64,000 bases of DNA from assembly GCA_014238205.1 (NCBI GenBank), contig JABABM010000002.1, positions 141,321-205,320 on the forward strand. Reading direction: 5' to 3'. This stretch comes from Phycisphaerales bacterium. Lineage in GTDB: Bacteria > Planctomycetota > Phycisphaerae > Phycisphaerales > SM1A02. The first letter of the stretch is position 1; the number at the start of each line of letters is the position of its first letter. The position numbers were made by a program, and so were the translations under genes. Below, in pieces: positions 41,801 through 50,231 of the stretch. The notes under the pieces were generated by a model. It was not told where the DNA came from, did not search any database, and worked only from the letters and a program-made list of their open reading frames with translations.

Positions 41801-44800
41801 ATGCAATTCGCCCACCTGCACCTGCATACCGAATATTCACTGCTTGACGGTGGAAATCGCATTGACCGGCTCATGGACCGTGTTGCCCAGCTGGGCATGA
41901 CTTCCGTCGCGATCACAGATCACGGGAACCTGTTTGGCTGCATCGAGTTCTACCACGCTGCGAAGAAGAGAAACCTGAAGCCGATTCTCGGCATCGAAGC
42001 CTACGTCGCACATGGAAGTCGACATGAGCGGGGCGGAGGCAACTCGAACCCGCGCATGGCCGGGGGGCACCACCTTGTTCTGCTTGCAGAGAACAATACC
42101 GGGTGGTCGAACCTGCTGAAACTCAGCAGCGATGCTTACCTTGAAGGCTTCTACTACAAGCCCAGGATGGACCGGGAGACCCTTGAGCAATGGGGCGAAG
42201 GTCTCATCGCCATCAACGGGCATCTTGGCAGTTCACTTGCAGACGCCTTGACCAAGTTCCATGAAACAGGCCTTGATCAGTACTGGGACGAAGCTGTCGA
42301 AGAGGCGTCGTGGCACGCCCATGCCTTCGGGACCAACGCGGATGGTGAATCCTGCTTCTTCATCGAGTTGCAGCGAAACGGTGTCAAGGCGCAGGAGAAC
42401 ATCAATCCTCTGCTCGTGAAACTTGCCAGGGAACTTGATCTTCCGCTCGTCTGTGACAATGACGTGCACTTCCTCGAGGGGGAGGACCATGACGTCCATG
42501 ACACCCTCTGCTGTATTTCGATGCAGAAGATGAAGGATGATGAACAGAGGTTCAGGTATCCCGCCGACCTCTACCTCAAGAATCATGAGCAGATGGCATC
42601 ACTTTTTGAAGACCTGCCCGAGGCCATTGAATCCACTGCCGGGATCGCGGAACGATGCTGCGTAGAACTCGATTTCAATGCCTCGCACGTCCCCCTTGTC
42701 CGAGCTAATGGGCCGGAGAAGATCCCTCCCTACGAGGGCGGGGGTCTGACCGAGTGGTTTTCTTCCTGTTGCAGGCTCTTTGAACTGCTTCCTTACGACG
42801 CATCGACGGATCCGGGTGTAAGCAAAAGCGAAGTTCAGAGTGAATGCGACGCCGCCCTTCGAAAGCTCTGCGAAGCAGGTCTTCTCTGGCGATATGGTTC
42901 CGACGGCATCACAGATGCCATCCGTGAACGTTGCGATCGGGAACTCAACATCCTCGAGAGCAAGCAGATCAGCGCCTACTTCCTCATCTGCTGGGACTTT
43001 GTCACCTGGGCCAGGCAACGTGGAATACCGGCCAACGCCAGGGGAAGCGGGGTGGGAACCATGGTCGGGTATGTCCTGGGCCTTTCAAATGCCTGCCCTG
43101 TTGAATATGGATTGCTGTTCGAACGATTCACGGATCCCGATCGAAGTGAATACCCCGACATCGACATCGACATCTGCCAGGATGGACGAGCGGATGTCAT
43201 CAACTACGTTCGAGACAAGTATGGTCACGTGGCCCAGATCATCACCTTCGGACGACTCAAGGCCAGAGCCGCCATCAAGGATGTCGCACGAGTTCATGGA
43301 CTCAGTGCACAGGAGGGGCAGCGTCTTGCAAATCTCATCCCAAGCGAGTTGAACATCACGATTGATGATGCGCTCAGCCGAGAGCCGGATCTCGTGACGG
43401 AATGCCAGCAGAACCCGGTTGTGCGGGGAATCATCGACCAGGCCCAGTCGCTTGAGAACCATGCGCGACATGCGGGAGTTCATGCGGCGGGTGTCGTCAT
43501 CGCCACCCAGCCTCTCGACACGATAGTTCCCCTCTGCCGCGCAACCGGCAGCGAGGATGTCATGACACAGTGGGATGGGCCGACCTGTGAATCCGTGGGC
43601 CTCCTGAAGATGGATTTTCTCGGGCTGAGAACACTCTCCACGATCGAACTTGCGAGGAAGCATGTCCGTGAACAATTCTCGGATGAGGAAATATGGATGG
43701 CGGTTGGAAGGGAGGCTGGGGTTGGTGCGCACCCACTTGATCTCGATCGACTGACGTACGACGATCAGAAAGTTCTCGACATCTTCCGTCGAGGTGACAC
43801 TTCCGGGATCTTCCAGTTTGAATCTTCGGGAATGAGGCGGTTGCTCCGTGACATGGTCCCTGATCGTCTCCTCGACCTGATTGCCGCCAACGCTCTCTAC
43901 AGGCCCGGTCCCATGGCGCTCATGTCGGAGTACTGCGAGAGAAAACATGGCTCCAAGAAACCGGAATCGATCCATCCCGTCGTCGATGAGTTCACGAAGG
44001 AAACCTATGGGATCATGATCTACCAGGAGCAGGTCATGCAGATCCTGCATGGCCTCGGCGATGTTCCATTGCGGGATGCCTATTCCCTCATCAAGGCGAT
44101 CAGCAAGAAGAAGAAGAAGGTCATCGAGGCGCAGCGGGTGGTCTTCCTCGCTGGAGCTGGCGCGAAGGGCATGGAGCAGGCCAGGGCCAATGATCTGTAC
44201 GATCTCATTCTCAAGTTTGCAGGCTATGGCTTCAACAAATCCCATTCGACGAGTTATTCGATCGTCGCGTACCAGACGGCATACCTGAAGACCTGGTTCC
44301 CAGTCCAGTACATGGCCGCCGTCCTGACACTTGAAAGTGGTGCGAAGAAGACGGAGGACTGGGCTCCATACCTGGAAGACTGCAGGCGTACGAGGTTCCC
44401 GGATCACGTCGACGAGGCGCCGAACATCGGTATTGACATCCATCCGCCGGACATCAATGTCTCCCAGGCCGACTTCACGGTTGCCTGGGATGACTCCCAG
44501 CCTCGGACGAACTGCTGTGGGCATATCAGGTTCGGGCTCGGGGCCATCAAGGGTGTCGGCCGGGCCGCAATCGATGCCGTCCTTGCCGAACGTGACAAGG
44601 GCGATCCCTTCACGAGCCTGCATGATCTCTGTGCAAGGGTTTCATCCCGAGCCGTGAACCGAGCAACGCTTGAAGCCCTCATTGAAGCAGGTGCCCTTGA
44701 TTCACTTCATGGGGATGGAAAACGTGCCTCAATGATCGCGTCGGTTGAAGATGCGGTTTCCATCGGGCAATCTGCCGCCGCCGACCATGCTGCCGGGCAG

Positions 44801-45610
44801 AACACGATGTTCGACATGTTCCAGGAGAACCAGGCAGCTCCAGAGGTTCGACTCCACGACATCCCCCCCTGGGACCAGGCTGAAATGCTCACGCGTGAGC
44901 GTGCCTGCCTCGGTTTCCATGTTTCCGGTCACCCACTGGATACCCTCGAGCAGGAAGTCATGGCCTACTGCACCACGGGACCTGCTGGAGTAAAGGATCT
45001 CACGCAGGATGAAGGTGTGATCCTGGCTGGGCTCATCACGGATACCAGGACGATCCTGTTGACCAATGGCCGGAATGCCGGCCAGAAGATGGCCGTCCTG
45101 ACACTGCAGGACAGGGTTGGAAGCATCGAATGTGTCCTGTTCGCTGATGCATATCGGGAGTTCGGTGGGCTTGTCCAGACAAACACCCTGGTCTTCGCCG
45201 AAGGTCACGTGGACCACAAGAGAGGCGAACCGCAGGTAATCCTGGCAAAGCTGTATTCAACAGAAGAAGCTGCCAGGGGACTGACCGGGTCCATCGAGAT
45301 TGATCTCACTGCTGCCGTGAACCCCGAGGGTGGGGGCGTGGAAGCAGCAACCCTTGAGGAAATCAAGGGAATACTCAGGAGCAATACCGATCCAGCACAT
45401 GCCGGTCGCAAAGCCGGGGTGTCTCTCCGCCTCCCGGTTGACGGGCACGTAATCCAACTTCAATCGGACTTCCGTGTCGTTCTGGACGAAGGCATGATGG
45501 CGGACCTGCGACAGGTTCTTGGAAGAAGTGGCGCGGTCCGCATTCGCGGACGAAGACCGCCATCCGCTCCCCCGAGGAAGTCGTGGAAGAAGCGAAAGAG
45601 TTCCACTTGA
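41801..45610 (+). CDS. dnaE: DNA polymerase III, alpha subunit
   Basis: Replicative polymerase, 1269 residues, slightly longer than E. coli DnaE. N-terminal PHP domain begins at once (HLHTEYSLLDGG, 5-16; ITDHGN near 37). The catalytic Asp residues lie in YPDIDIDI (453, 455) and KMDFLGLRTL (605), and FQFESSGMRRLL near 670 and FAGYGFNKSH near 806 are palm/fingers motifs. HhH and OB-fold (GLITDTRTI) regions follow. A TACCCT box ends 6 bases before the ATG. The 14-base gap to the convergent receiver-GAF gene leaves no classical terminator. No other replication genes are adjacent. Confidence 0.97.
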   Translation: MQFAHLHLHTEYSLLDGGNRIDRLMDRVAQLGMTSVAITDHGNLFGCIEFYHAAKKRNLKPILGIEAYVAHGSRHERGGGNSNPRMAGGHHLVLLAENNTGWSNLLKLSSDAYLEGFYYKPRMDRETLEQWGEGLIAINGHLGSSLADALTKFHETGLDQYWDEAVEEASWHAHAFGTNADGESCFFIELQRNGVKAQENINPLLVKLARELDLPLVCDNDVHFLEGEDHDVHDTLCCISMQKMKDDEQRFRYPADLYLKNHEQMASLFEDLPEAIESTAGIAERCCVELDFNASHVPLVRANGPEKIPPYEGGGLTEWFSSCCRLFELLPYDASTDPGVSKSEVQSECDAALRKLCEAGLLWRYGSDGITDAIRERCDRELNILESKQISAYFLICWDFVTWARQRGIPANARGSGVGTMVGYVLGLSNACPVEYGLLFERFTDPDRSEYPDIDIDICQDGRADVINYVRDKYGHVAQIITFGRLKARAAIKDVARVHGLSAQEGQRLANLIPSELNITIDDALSREPDLVTECQQNPVVRGIIDQAQSLENHARHAGVHAAGVVIATQPLDTIVPLCRATGSEDVMTQWDGPTCESVGLLKMDFLGLRTLSTIELARKHVREQFSDEEIWMAVGREAGVGAHPLDLDRLTYDDQKVLDIFRRGDTSGIFQFESSGMRRLLRDMVPDRLLDLIAANALYRPGPMALMSEYCERKHGSKKPESIHPVVDEFTKETYGIMIYQEQVMQILHGLGDVPLRDAYSLIKAISKKKKKVIEAQRVVFLAGAGAKGMEQARANDLYDLILKFAGYGFNKSHSTSYSIVAYQTAYLKTWFPVQYMAAVLTLESGAKKTEDWAPYLEDCRRTRFPDHVDEAPNIGIDIHPPDINVSQADFTVAWDDSQPRTNCCGHIRFGLGAIKGVGRAAIDAVLAERDKGDPFTSLHDLCARVSSRAVNRATLEALIEAGALDSLHGDGKRASMIASVEDAVSIGQSAAADHAAGQNTMFDMFQENQAAPEVRLHDIPPWDQAEMLTRERACLGFHVSGHPLDTLEQEVMAYCTTGPAGVKDLTQDEGVILAGLITDTRTILLTNGRNAGQKMAVLTLQDRVGSIECVLFADAYREFGGLVQTNTLVFAEGHVDHKRGEPQVILAKLYSTEEAARGLTGSIEIDLTAAVNPEGGGVEAATLEEIKGILRSNTDPAHAGRKAGVSLRLPVDGHVIQLQSDFRVVLDEGMMADLRQVLGRSGAVRIRGRRPPSAPPRKSWKKRKSST

Positions 45611-45624
45611 TTCACCGAGCCTGT

Positions 45625-46770
45625 TCAGGCTGCGATATCCCAATCCGATTCGTCAAAGGAATCATCCGGCCATTCAAGCTCTGATCGCTTGTGCACCCGA
45701 AGTATTCTTGCAAGCTGCTCGGCCAGGACCGAACGGAGCGCGTCGAGCACGCCCGCCATTTCATCCGTGAATGGAGACGTGTCCTTTCGAAAGAATACGA
45801 GAACCGCCAGTGGTTCACTGCCGAACATGCACGTGCAGGCGACAACTTCGGATGAGTCGAACAGTTCCGCTTCCACACCATCGCACATGGCGAACTCGCC
45901 GGCATCATCGAACTTGAGCAGGCCTACGTTTCCCGTCATCTGGTGGCAGACGGCCGAGCCGAGTTCCTCCAGTGACTGGAGGATGTTCCTGTCCTGCCAC
46001 TCGTAGTTGACATAGGCTCCGATTCCGTAGTCACCCTCCGATTCACGCAGGTAGACCACCCCATTCGTCGGCCCGATCTTCTCAAGCATGTATTCCAGTG
46101 ATGTTCGAAGCATCTGCTCGACATCAAGCTCCTGGCCGATGAGTGTGCGGAACTCCGTCATCATTTCGACCAGGGAGAGCTGGTCCTTGATATTCGTATA
46201 GGCGGAAGCGAGATCTCCGCACAGCACGTCCACCTGGTTTGACATCGCGTCCTTTGTTTCACGAAGCTGCTCGCAGGCGTCGGCAAGCCGGGCAAGACGT
46301 TCCTCTCTGCATTTGTCCGCTCGGCTCGCTGCAACTGCTCGATCAACACGTTCCGGGAGTTCCTTGAGATGCTTGGGAAGGTGAAGGTAGTCGCATGCAC
46401 CTGAACGGACGGCGGAAATGGTTGTTTCTGAGTTAACGGAAGGGGACCAGACAATGACCTGTCGCCAGGTGGATGGCGAACGGGCATCTTCAACCAGTTC
46501 CAGCACTCCCGGGGAAAGGCCTGCATCAACAAGAAGCAGATCGACATCCGGAGTCAGTTGTTCACGTGCCGATTCTTCCGTAGCTGCCTCGATGACACGG
46601 TGGCCTGCCTCGGCCAGGATGTCCTTGATGCGGCCTGCCGCTCCAACATCCGCGGTGGCAACCAGCACAACCGCCGGACCCTGGATTCGTGTTTCCGCCG
46701 GTTCTCCCAGTGGCCACAGGCTGTCCTGTGTTCCCGGGTCGCTGTCATGGTCATGCGATTGTGGTTCCAT
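45625..46770 (-). CDS. Response-regulator receiver fused to GAF domain
   Basis: 381 residues from the Met at 46770 (46812 is an alternative). A receiver-like domain covers about 35-150, with the likely phosphate Asp in LLLVDAG near 84 and Lys in LHLPKHL near 133; only one acidic residue is clear at the metal site (VATAD). A linking helix follows, then a GAF domain at about 225-360. There is no DNA-binding, kinase or cyclase output, so it may pass signals by contact. It is 102 bases after tsaB on the same strand. Confidence 0.82.
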   Translation of the reverse strand: MEPQSHDHDSDPGTQDSLWPLGEPAETRIQGPAVVLVATADVGAAGRIKDILAEAGHRVIEAATEESAREQLTPDVDLLLVDAGLSPGVLELVEDARSPSTWRQVIVWSPSVNSETTISAVRSGACDYLHLPKHLKELPERVDRAVAASRADKCREERLARLADACEQLRETKDAMSNQVDVLCGDLASAYTNIKDQLSLVEMMTEFRTLIGQELDVEQMLRTSLEYMLEKIGPTNGVVYLRESEGDYGIGAYVNYEWQDRNILQSLEELGSAVCHQMTGNVGLLKFDDAGEFAMCDGVEAELFDSSEVVACTCMFGSEPLAVLVFFRKDTSPFTDEMAGVLDALRSVLAEQLARILRVHKRSELEWPDDSFDESDWDIAA

Positions 46771-46872
46771 GGAGAACTCATCGACACACCTGCAACGTGG
46801 ATTTACCGACATGCATTGGCAGCCGATATTCCCTCGATGGAACAGACCGCACAGACGGAACAGGCCGAACGT

Positions 46873-47562
46873 TCAGGTGCCTTCCCGGGCCTCCCAGAGG
46901 GATACTGCCTCTGGAGGGCGTGGATACAGGGGGAGCATGGCCATGGGATCGTCATGGAGTCCCTGCTCATGGCGAATCGAAGTCATTTGAAGACAACATG
47001 TTGCGCTGTAACGGGGTTTGATGATCTCGATTGATGCTGCTTCTGCATTCCTTTGGAAGGAGCTGGGGAGGTGTTCATCGGCAATGATTGAAACAACTCC
47101 TTCCAGCCATGGCCCAAGTTCAGGCTCGGTGACCAACTGGCCAGGCCCGATCCATTGGCCTTCACGTGGGTGCTCGATGCGAGTCAGCCATGCTGATTCT
47201 CCCTTCGATGCCAGTGCCACGATGACCCTCCCTGGAGGAGTTGAAGTGGAGAGAGCGGCAACAGCAGCAGATGGAATTCCATAGAGAGGAATCCGAAGCG
47301 CTATCGCCATCGCCCGCGCCGTTGCGATGGTGATCCTGAGCCCGGTAAACCCGCCTGGCCCGAGCGAGCAGCCGCACCCCTCAAGATCCGGAGGGTTGAG
47401 TCCAGCTTGATCAAACAGTGACTCGATGGCTGGCTGGAGAACATCATCCCGGCGGATGCCGGGTTCGAGATCGACGGTGTGGACCCCACCACTCCGATCC
47501 TGCAACGCAACGCCTCCGTGTCGCTGCGAACATTCAATGGCAAGGAGCACTGGAGAACTCAT
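46873..47562 (-). CDS. tsaB: tRNA threonylcarbamoyladenosine synthesis protein TsaB
   Basis: TsaB partners TsaD in making t6A37 in tRNAs read by ANN codons. 229 residues of the actin-like ASKHA fold, with LLAIECSQRHGGVAL near 6-20, the key GPGGFTGLRIT near 68-78 and AIALRIPLYGIPS near 86-98. The C-terminal half is weakly conserved, as usual. It overlaps the upstream phosphoesterase gene by four bases. tsaD and tsaE are not in the window. Confidence 0.92.
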   Translation of the reverse strand: MSSPVLLAIECSQRHGGVALQDRSGGVHTVDLEPGIRRDDVLQPAIESLFDQAGLNPPDLEGCGCSLGPGGFTGLRITIATARAMAIALRIPLYGIPSAAVAALSTSTPPGRVIVALASKGESAWLTRIEHPREGQWIGPGQLVTEPELGPWLEGVVSIIADEHLPSSFQRNAEAASIEIIKPRYSATCCLQMTSIRHEQGLHDDPMAMLPLYPRPPEAVSLWEAREGT

Positions 47563-48467
47563 GTTTCACCCGCCCGGGGAATCGGCACCGTCTGCAATGG
47601 GATTGCGGATTTCAACAACGATTCAGGCGAGGGCGCTCTCTCCAGATCCCATGGAACGGCGACTCCGCGAGCGTGGTCCGAGTTGACTGCGACCAGGCGA
47701 TGTCCAAGCTGGTTGATTCCGTCTGGAACGAATTGGTGGCCGATACAGAAGGTCGACACGTTCCAGAGCTCTGCAAGCTCCTCGAGCTGGCCATCTTCAT
47801 GGTTCCGGCCCCATGTCAGCATCCATGCAGAACCAGTCATGCCCTCATAGTCGGTCGACTCGATGCGACGATCAAGAATGCAATGATCGAACTGACTCAT
47901 GCGTGATGTGTCCGGCAACGAGTGGGTGCAGAGCAGGCCATTCGTTGTTCTGACGCCCAGCGGAAGCGATGCAAGAAATACATCAATGCTCGATGTGACT
48001 TCATCGGCCTTGTCGCTGAACGTCCAGGCGATTGCATCCTCGAAGAGTACGACGCTGTTTCCAGCCCCCTTGCTGACCGGACGTCGTGTCAGCTGTGCGA
48101 GTTCGTGGTTCCCGAGAATCACGTGCACCTGCCCTGGGTGAGCAAGAACGGCTTCAGCAACACGCACGAGCATTCGCCAACTGAAATCGAGACCATTTAC
48201 AAGCCTGTCACCGTGTATGAGTTCCTGCAGAAGAACATGGTTCCCCGGGTTGCCTTCAAGGGAAGCAAGGTGAAGGATTCGATTCCAGTTGTCCAGGTGG
48301 TCATGCAGGTCTCCCGTGATCAACAATCGCCCGTCGGCGGGAAGCGTGACGGAAGCCCCTTCGCGACCCGGTTCGGACATGAGCACCTCGGCTGCATTCC
48401 GCATGAGCGCCGAAACGGCATCAGCGTTGTTGTAGTCCAACTGCCGGCCACCGGGGAGATCGTTCAC
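47559..48467 (-). CDS. Calcineurin-like metallophosphoesterase
   Basis: 302 residues, soluble. Metal-site blocks are visible: TGDLHDHLDNW near 51-61, LIHGDR near 83-88, LGNHE near 117-121, LCTHS near 178-182 and CIGHQF near 240-245. The set is like PPP-type phosphatases, but the exact subfamily is unclear. It lies between a DNA methyltransferase and tsaB, overlapping each by four bases, so all three are translated as a unit. Substrate unknown. Confidence 0.88.
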   Translation of the reverse strand: MNDLPGGRQLDYNNADAVSALMRNAAEVLMSEPGREGASVTLPADGRLLITGDLHDHLDNWNRILHLASLEGNPGNHVLLQELIHGDRLVNGLDFSWRMLVRVAEAVLAHPGQVHVILGNHELAQLTRRPVSKGAGNSVVLFEDAIAWTFSDKADEVTSSIDVFLASLPLGVRTTNGLLCTHSLPDTSRMSQFDHCILDRRIESTDYEGMTGSAWMLTWGRNHEDGQLEELAELWNVSTFCIGHQFVPDGINQLGHRLVAVNSDHARGVAVPWDLERAPSPESLLKSAIPLQTVPIPRAGET

Positions 48468-49384
48468 GTGTCACTCGCAGCCTGCTCAGAGCGCCTGCTT
48501 CGACGGCGGGGAGCGGCGATCGCCGAGGAACCTCCGCGGGCGGCATCCTTTCGAACCATGCCTATGTTGGAGATCCGATCCCATGCGCTGTCCGCGATTG
48601 CATTTGAAAACTCGATTCCAATGGATCGCCGACCGATTGCCCTCGAAACCGTGCACGTCGTTCCGGAGCCCGTGAAGGGATCGAGGACGAGGTCGCCCTC
48701 GTTGGAGCAGGAAAGAATGACACGTTCCAGGTAGACCTCTGGAAGCTGGTTCTTGTGGGAGTGCCTTCGTTCCTTGTTGTTTCCCTGGATTCTGCCCCAG
48801 TACTTTCCATACCAGACATCCATTGGAACACGCATTCCCTTGTTCGTTTCCTTGGCCATCGTCCGCGGATCCCCGTAAATGCTCGCCCGGTCCGACTGTT
48901 CAAGCACGGGGTCCGGGTTCCAGGTTCGGTTGGACGGGTCCTTGCAGAAATACAATGCATGGACCTTGCTGGTGATGAAGGCACCCTGCCGGCATTGACC
49001 GAAACGAAAATGCCAGATGCACCAGTTGACCATGGTCATGCCACGATTCTTCAGGTGCATGACGATTTCGGCGGCACTGTCATCGGGAATGTTCACCCAC
49101 ATGCTCCCGTGGGGGGAAAGCGCATCGATGCAGGCGTCGAGCCATTCCCTGGTGAACGACTCGTATTCCTCCCGGGGAAGATCGTCATTCCAGTCGCCGT
49201 ACTTCACGTCCCAGTTGAACGGGGGGTCGGCGAAGATCAGATCGATCGAGCCGGCATCGGGCAGGGCTCGAAGTACCTGGCGACAGTCTCCGGTATACAG
49301 CCTGGTATCCGGACCAGTGGCTTCATGGGAAGGTTCGAGCGGGGAAGTGTTCTCGAAAAGGGTTGATGAGGGGGAACCGGTCAT
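48464..49384 (-). CDS. Orphan DNA methyltransferase (N6-adenine/N4-cytosine type)
   Basis: 306 residues. Motif IV DPPFNW near 53-58 comes before the SAM motif DPFTGSGTT near 246-254, so it is of the beta (circularly ordered) class; DPPF favours adenine over cytosine as target. A target-recognition region lies between. No restriction gene or specificity subunit is adjacent, so it looks like a solitary, perhaps regulatory, methyltransferase. The C-terminal 20 residues are basic. Its stop overlaps the phosphoesterase start. A TATCAT box (49395-49400) ends 10 bases before the ATG. Confidence 0.9.
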   Translation of the reverse strand: MTGSPSSTLFENTSPLEPSHEATGPDTRLYTGDCRQVLRALPDAGSIDLIFADPPFNWDVKYGDWNDDLPREEYESFTREWLDACIDALSPHGSMWVNIPDDSAAEIVMHLKNRGMTMVNWCIWHFRFGQCRQGAFITSKVHALYFCKDPSNRTWNPDPVLEQSDRASIYGDPRTMAKETNKGMRVPMDVWYGKYWGRIQGNNKERRHSHKNQLPEVYLERVILSCSNEGDLVLDPFTGSGTTCTVSRAIGRRSIGIEFSNAIADSAWDRISNIGMVRKDAARGGSSAIAAPRRRSRRSEQAASDT

Positions 49385-49407
49385 TGCTCAGTCCATGATA
49401 CGTCCCA

Positions 49408-50055
49408 TCACTGGGTACCGAAGATACGATCCCCGGCATCACCAAGCCCGGGCATGATGTAGCCATTTTCATCGAGCCCATCGTCGAGAGATGCCGTGTA
49501 GATCGAGACGTCGGGGTGCTCCTGCTCCATCCTGCGAATTCCTTCGGGAGCACAGACCAGACAGATCAGCCTGAGATCGCTGCATCCATGTTCCTTGAGC
49601 CTCGATACCGCGAAACTCGCCGAGCCGCCCGTGGCAAGCATCGGATCGACGATGAACACGGGGCCTTCGGAAATGTCGGGGGGAACCTTTTCGTAGTAGG
49701 GCACCGGCTCCATCGTCGACTCGTCCCTGTAGACGCCGATATGCCCGACCCGGGCTTCAGGAAGCAGTGCGAGAATGCCGTCGATCATGCCGATCCCGGC
49801 GCGGAGGATTGGCACAAGCGTCAGTGGGAGTTTCAGCTGTACACCATCCGCCTCCTTCAAGGGCGTAGTGACCTTCATCATCCGGACCTGCAGATCCCGG
49901 CTGATCCTGAAAGTCATGAGGCCGGCAACCTGGTCCAACAGCCGGCGAAAGGTCTCCGGAGGAGTCGAGGCATCCCTCAGTCGTGACAGTCGATCCTGTA
50001 TCACGGGGTGATCAAGAACGGTCAGGTTTGCGTGTGCTGCGGGGTTGGATGGCAT
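49408..50055 (-). CDS. upp: Uracil phosphoribosyltransferase
   Basis: Makes UMP from uracil and PRPP. 215 residues; LVPILRAGIGM near 79-89, the PRPP loop VDPMLATGGSA near 136-146 and the C-terminal GLGDAGDRIFGT near 202-213 are diagnostic. It is 23 bases before the methyltransferase gene on the same strand. A cytosine deaminase-like gene at 54766 could feed it uracil. A TACACT box ends 6 bases before the ATG. Confidence 0.97.
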   Translation of the reverse strand: MPSNPAAHANLTVLDHPVIQDRLSRLRDASTPPETFRRLLDQVAGLMTFRISRDLQVRMMKVTTPLKEADGVQLKLPLTLVPILRAGIGMIDGILALLPEARVGHIGVYRDESTMEPVPYYEKVPPDISEGPVFIVDPMLATGGSASFAVSRLKEHGCSDLRLICLVCAPEGIRRMEQEHPDVSIYTASLDDGLDENGYIMPGLGDAGDRIFGTQ

Positions 50056-50061
50056 GGGTCG

Positions 50062-50067
50062 AGTGTA
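50062..50067 (-). promoter_or_regulatory. TACACT -10-like box of upp
   Basis: TACACT on the minus strand ends 6 bases before the upp ATG, with no Shine-Dalgarno sequence. The same box sequence precedes purM. Confidence 0.5.
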
Positions 50068-50159
50068 CCAGCCTCACCTGAAAACCCCTGAAAGCGGATT
50101 CGTTTGGGCGTTTGGGGCTGCATTCATTGATCACATCAAGATCACCCCGCCTTGTCCTC

Positions 50160-50165
50160 TACAAT
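50160..50165 (+). promoter_or_regulatory. TACAAT -10-like box before the TolC-like gene
   Basis: TACAAT lies 66 bases before the ATG at 50232 in the 176-base gap shared with the divergent upp gene. No good -35 box was found. Confidence 0.35.
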
Positions 50166-50231
50166 ACACAGTCCGACCGGGCGAGCATTTGTTGGAACAG
50201 CCACCTGCTTGCCGATACGTGGAGTGAGTTC

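Noticed and set aside
43085..44623. Minus-strand open frame of 512 codons inside dnaE
   Set aside because: The dnaE frame carries the catalytic Asp motifs; the antisense frame has no start signal or known motif and arises from codon bias at high GC.
45618..45631. AGCCTG-TT-CAGGCT palindrome between dnaE and the receiver-GAF gene
   Set aside because: The loop is only two bases, there is no U-tract and it overlaps the stop codon of the minus gene, so I do not call a terminator.
48464..49384. Restriction-modification or phage-defence system
   Set aside because: Only a methyltransferase is present; the neighbours are a phosphoesterase and tsaB, and no nuclease or helicase lies nearby.
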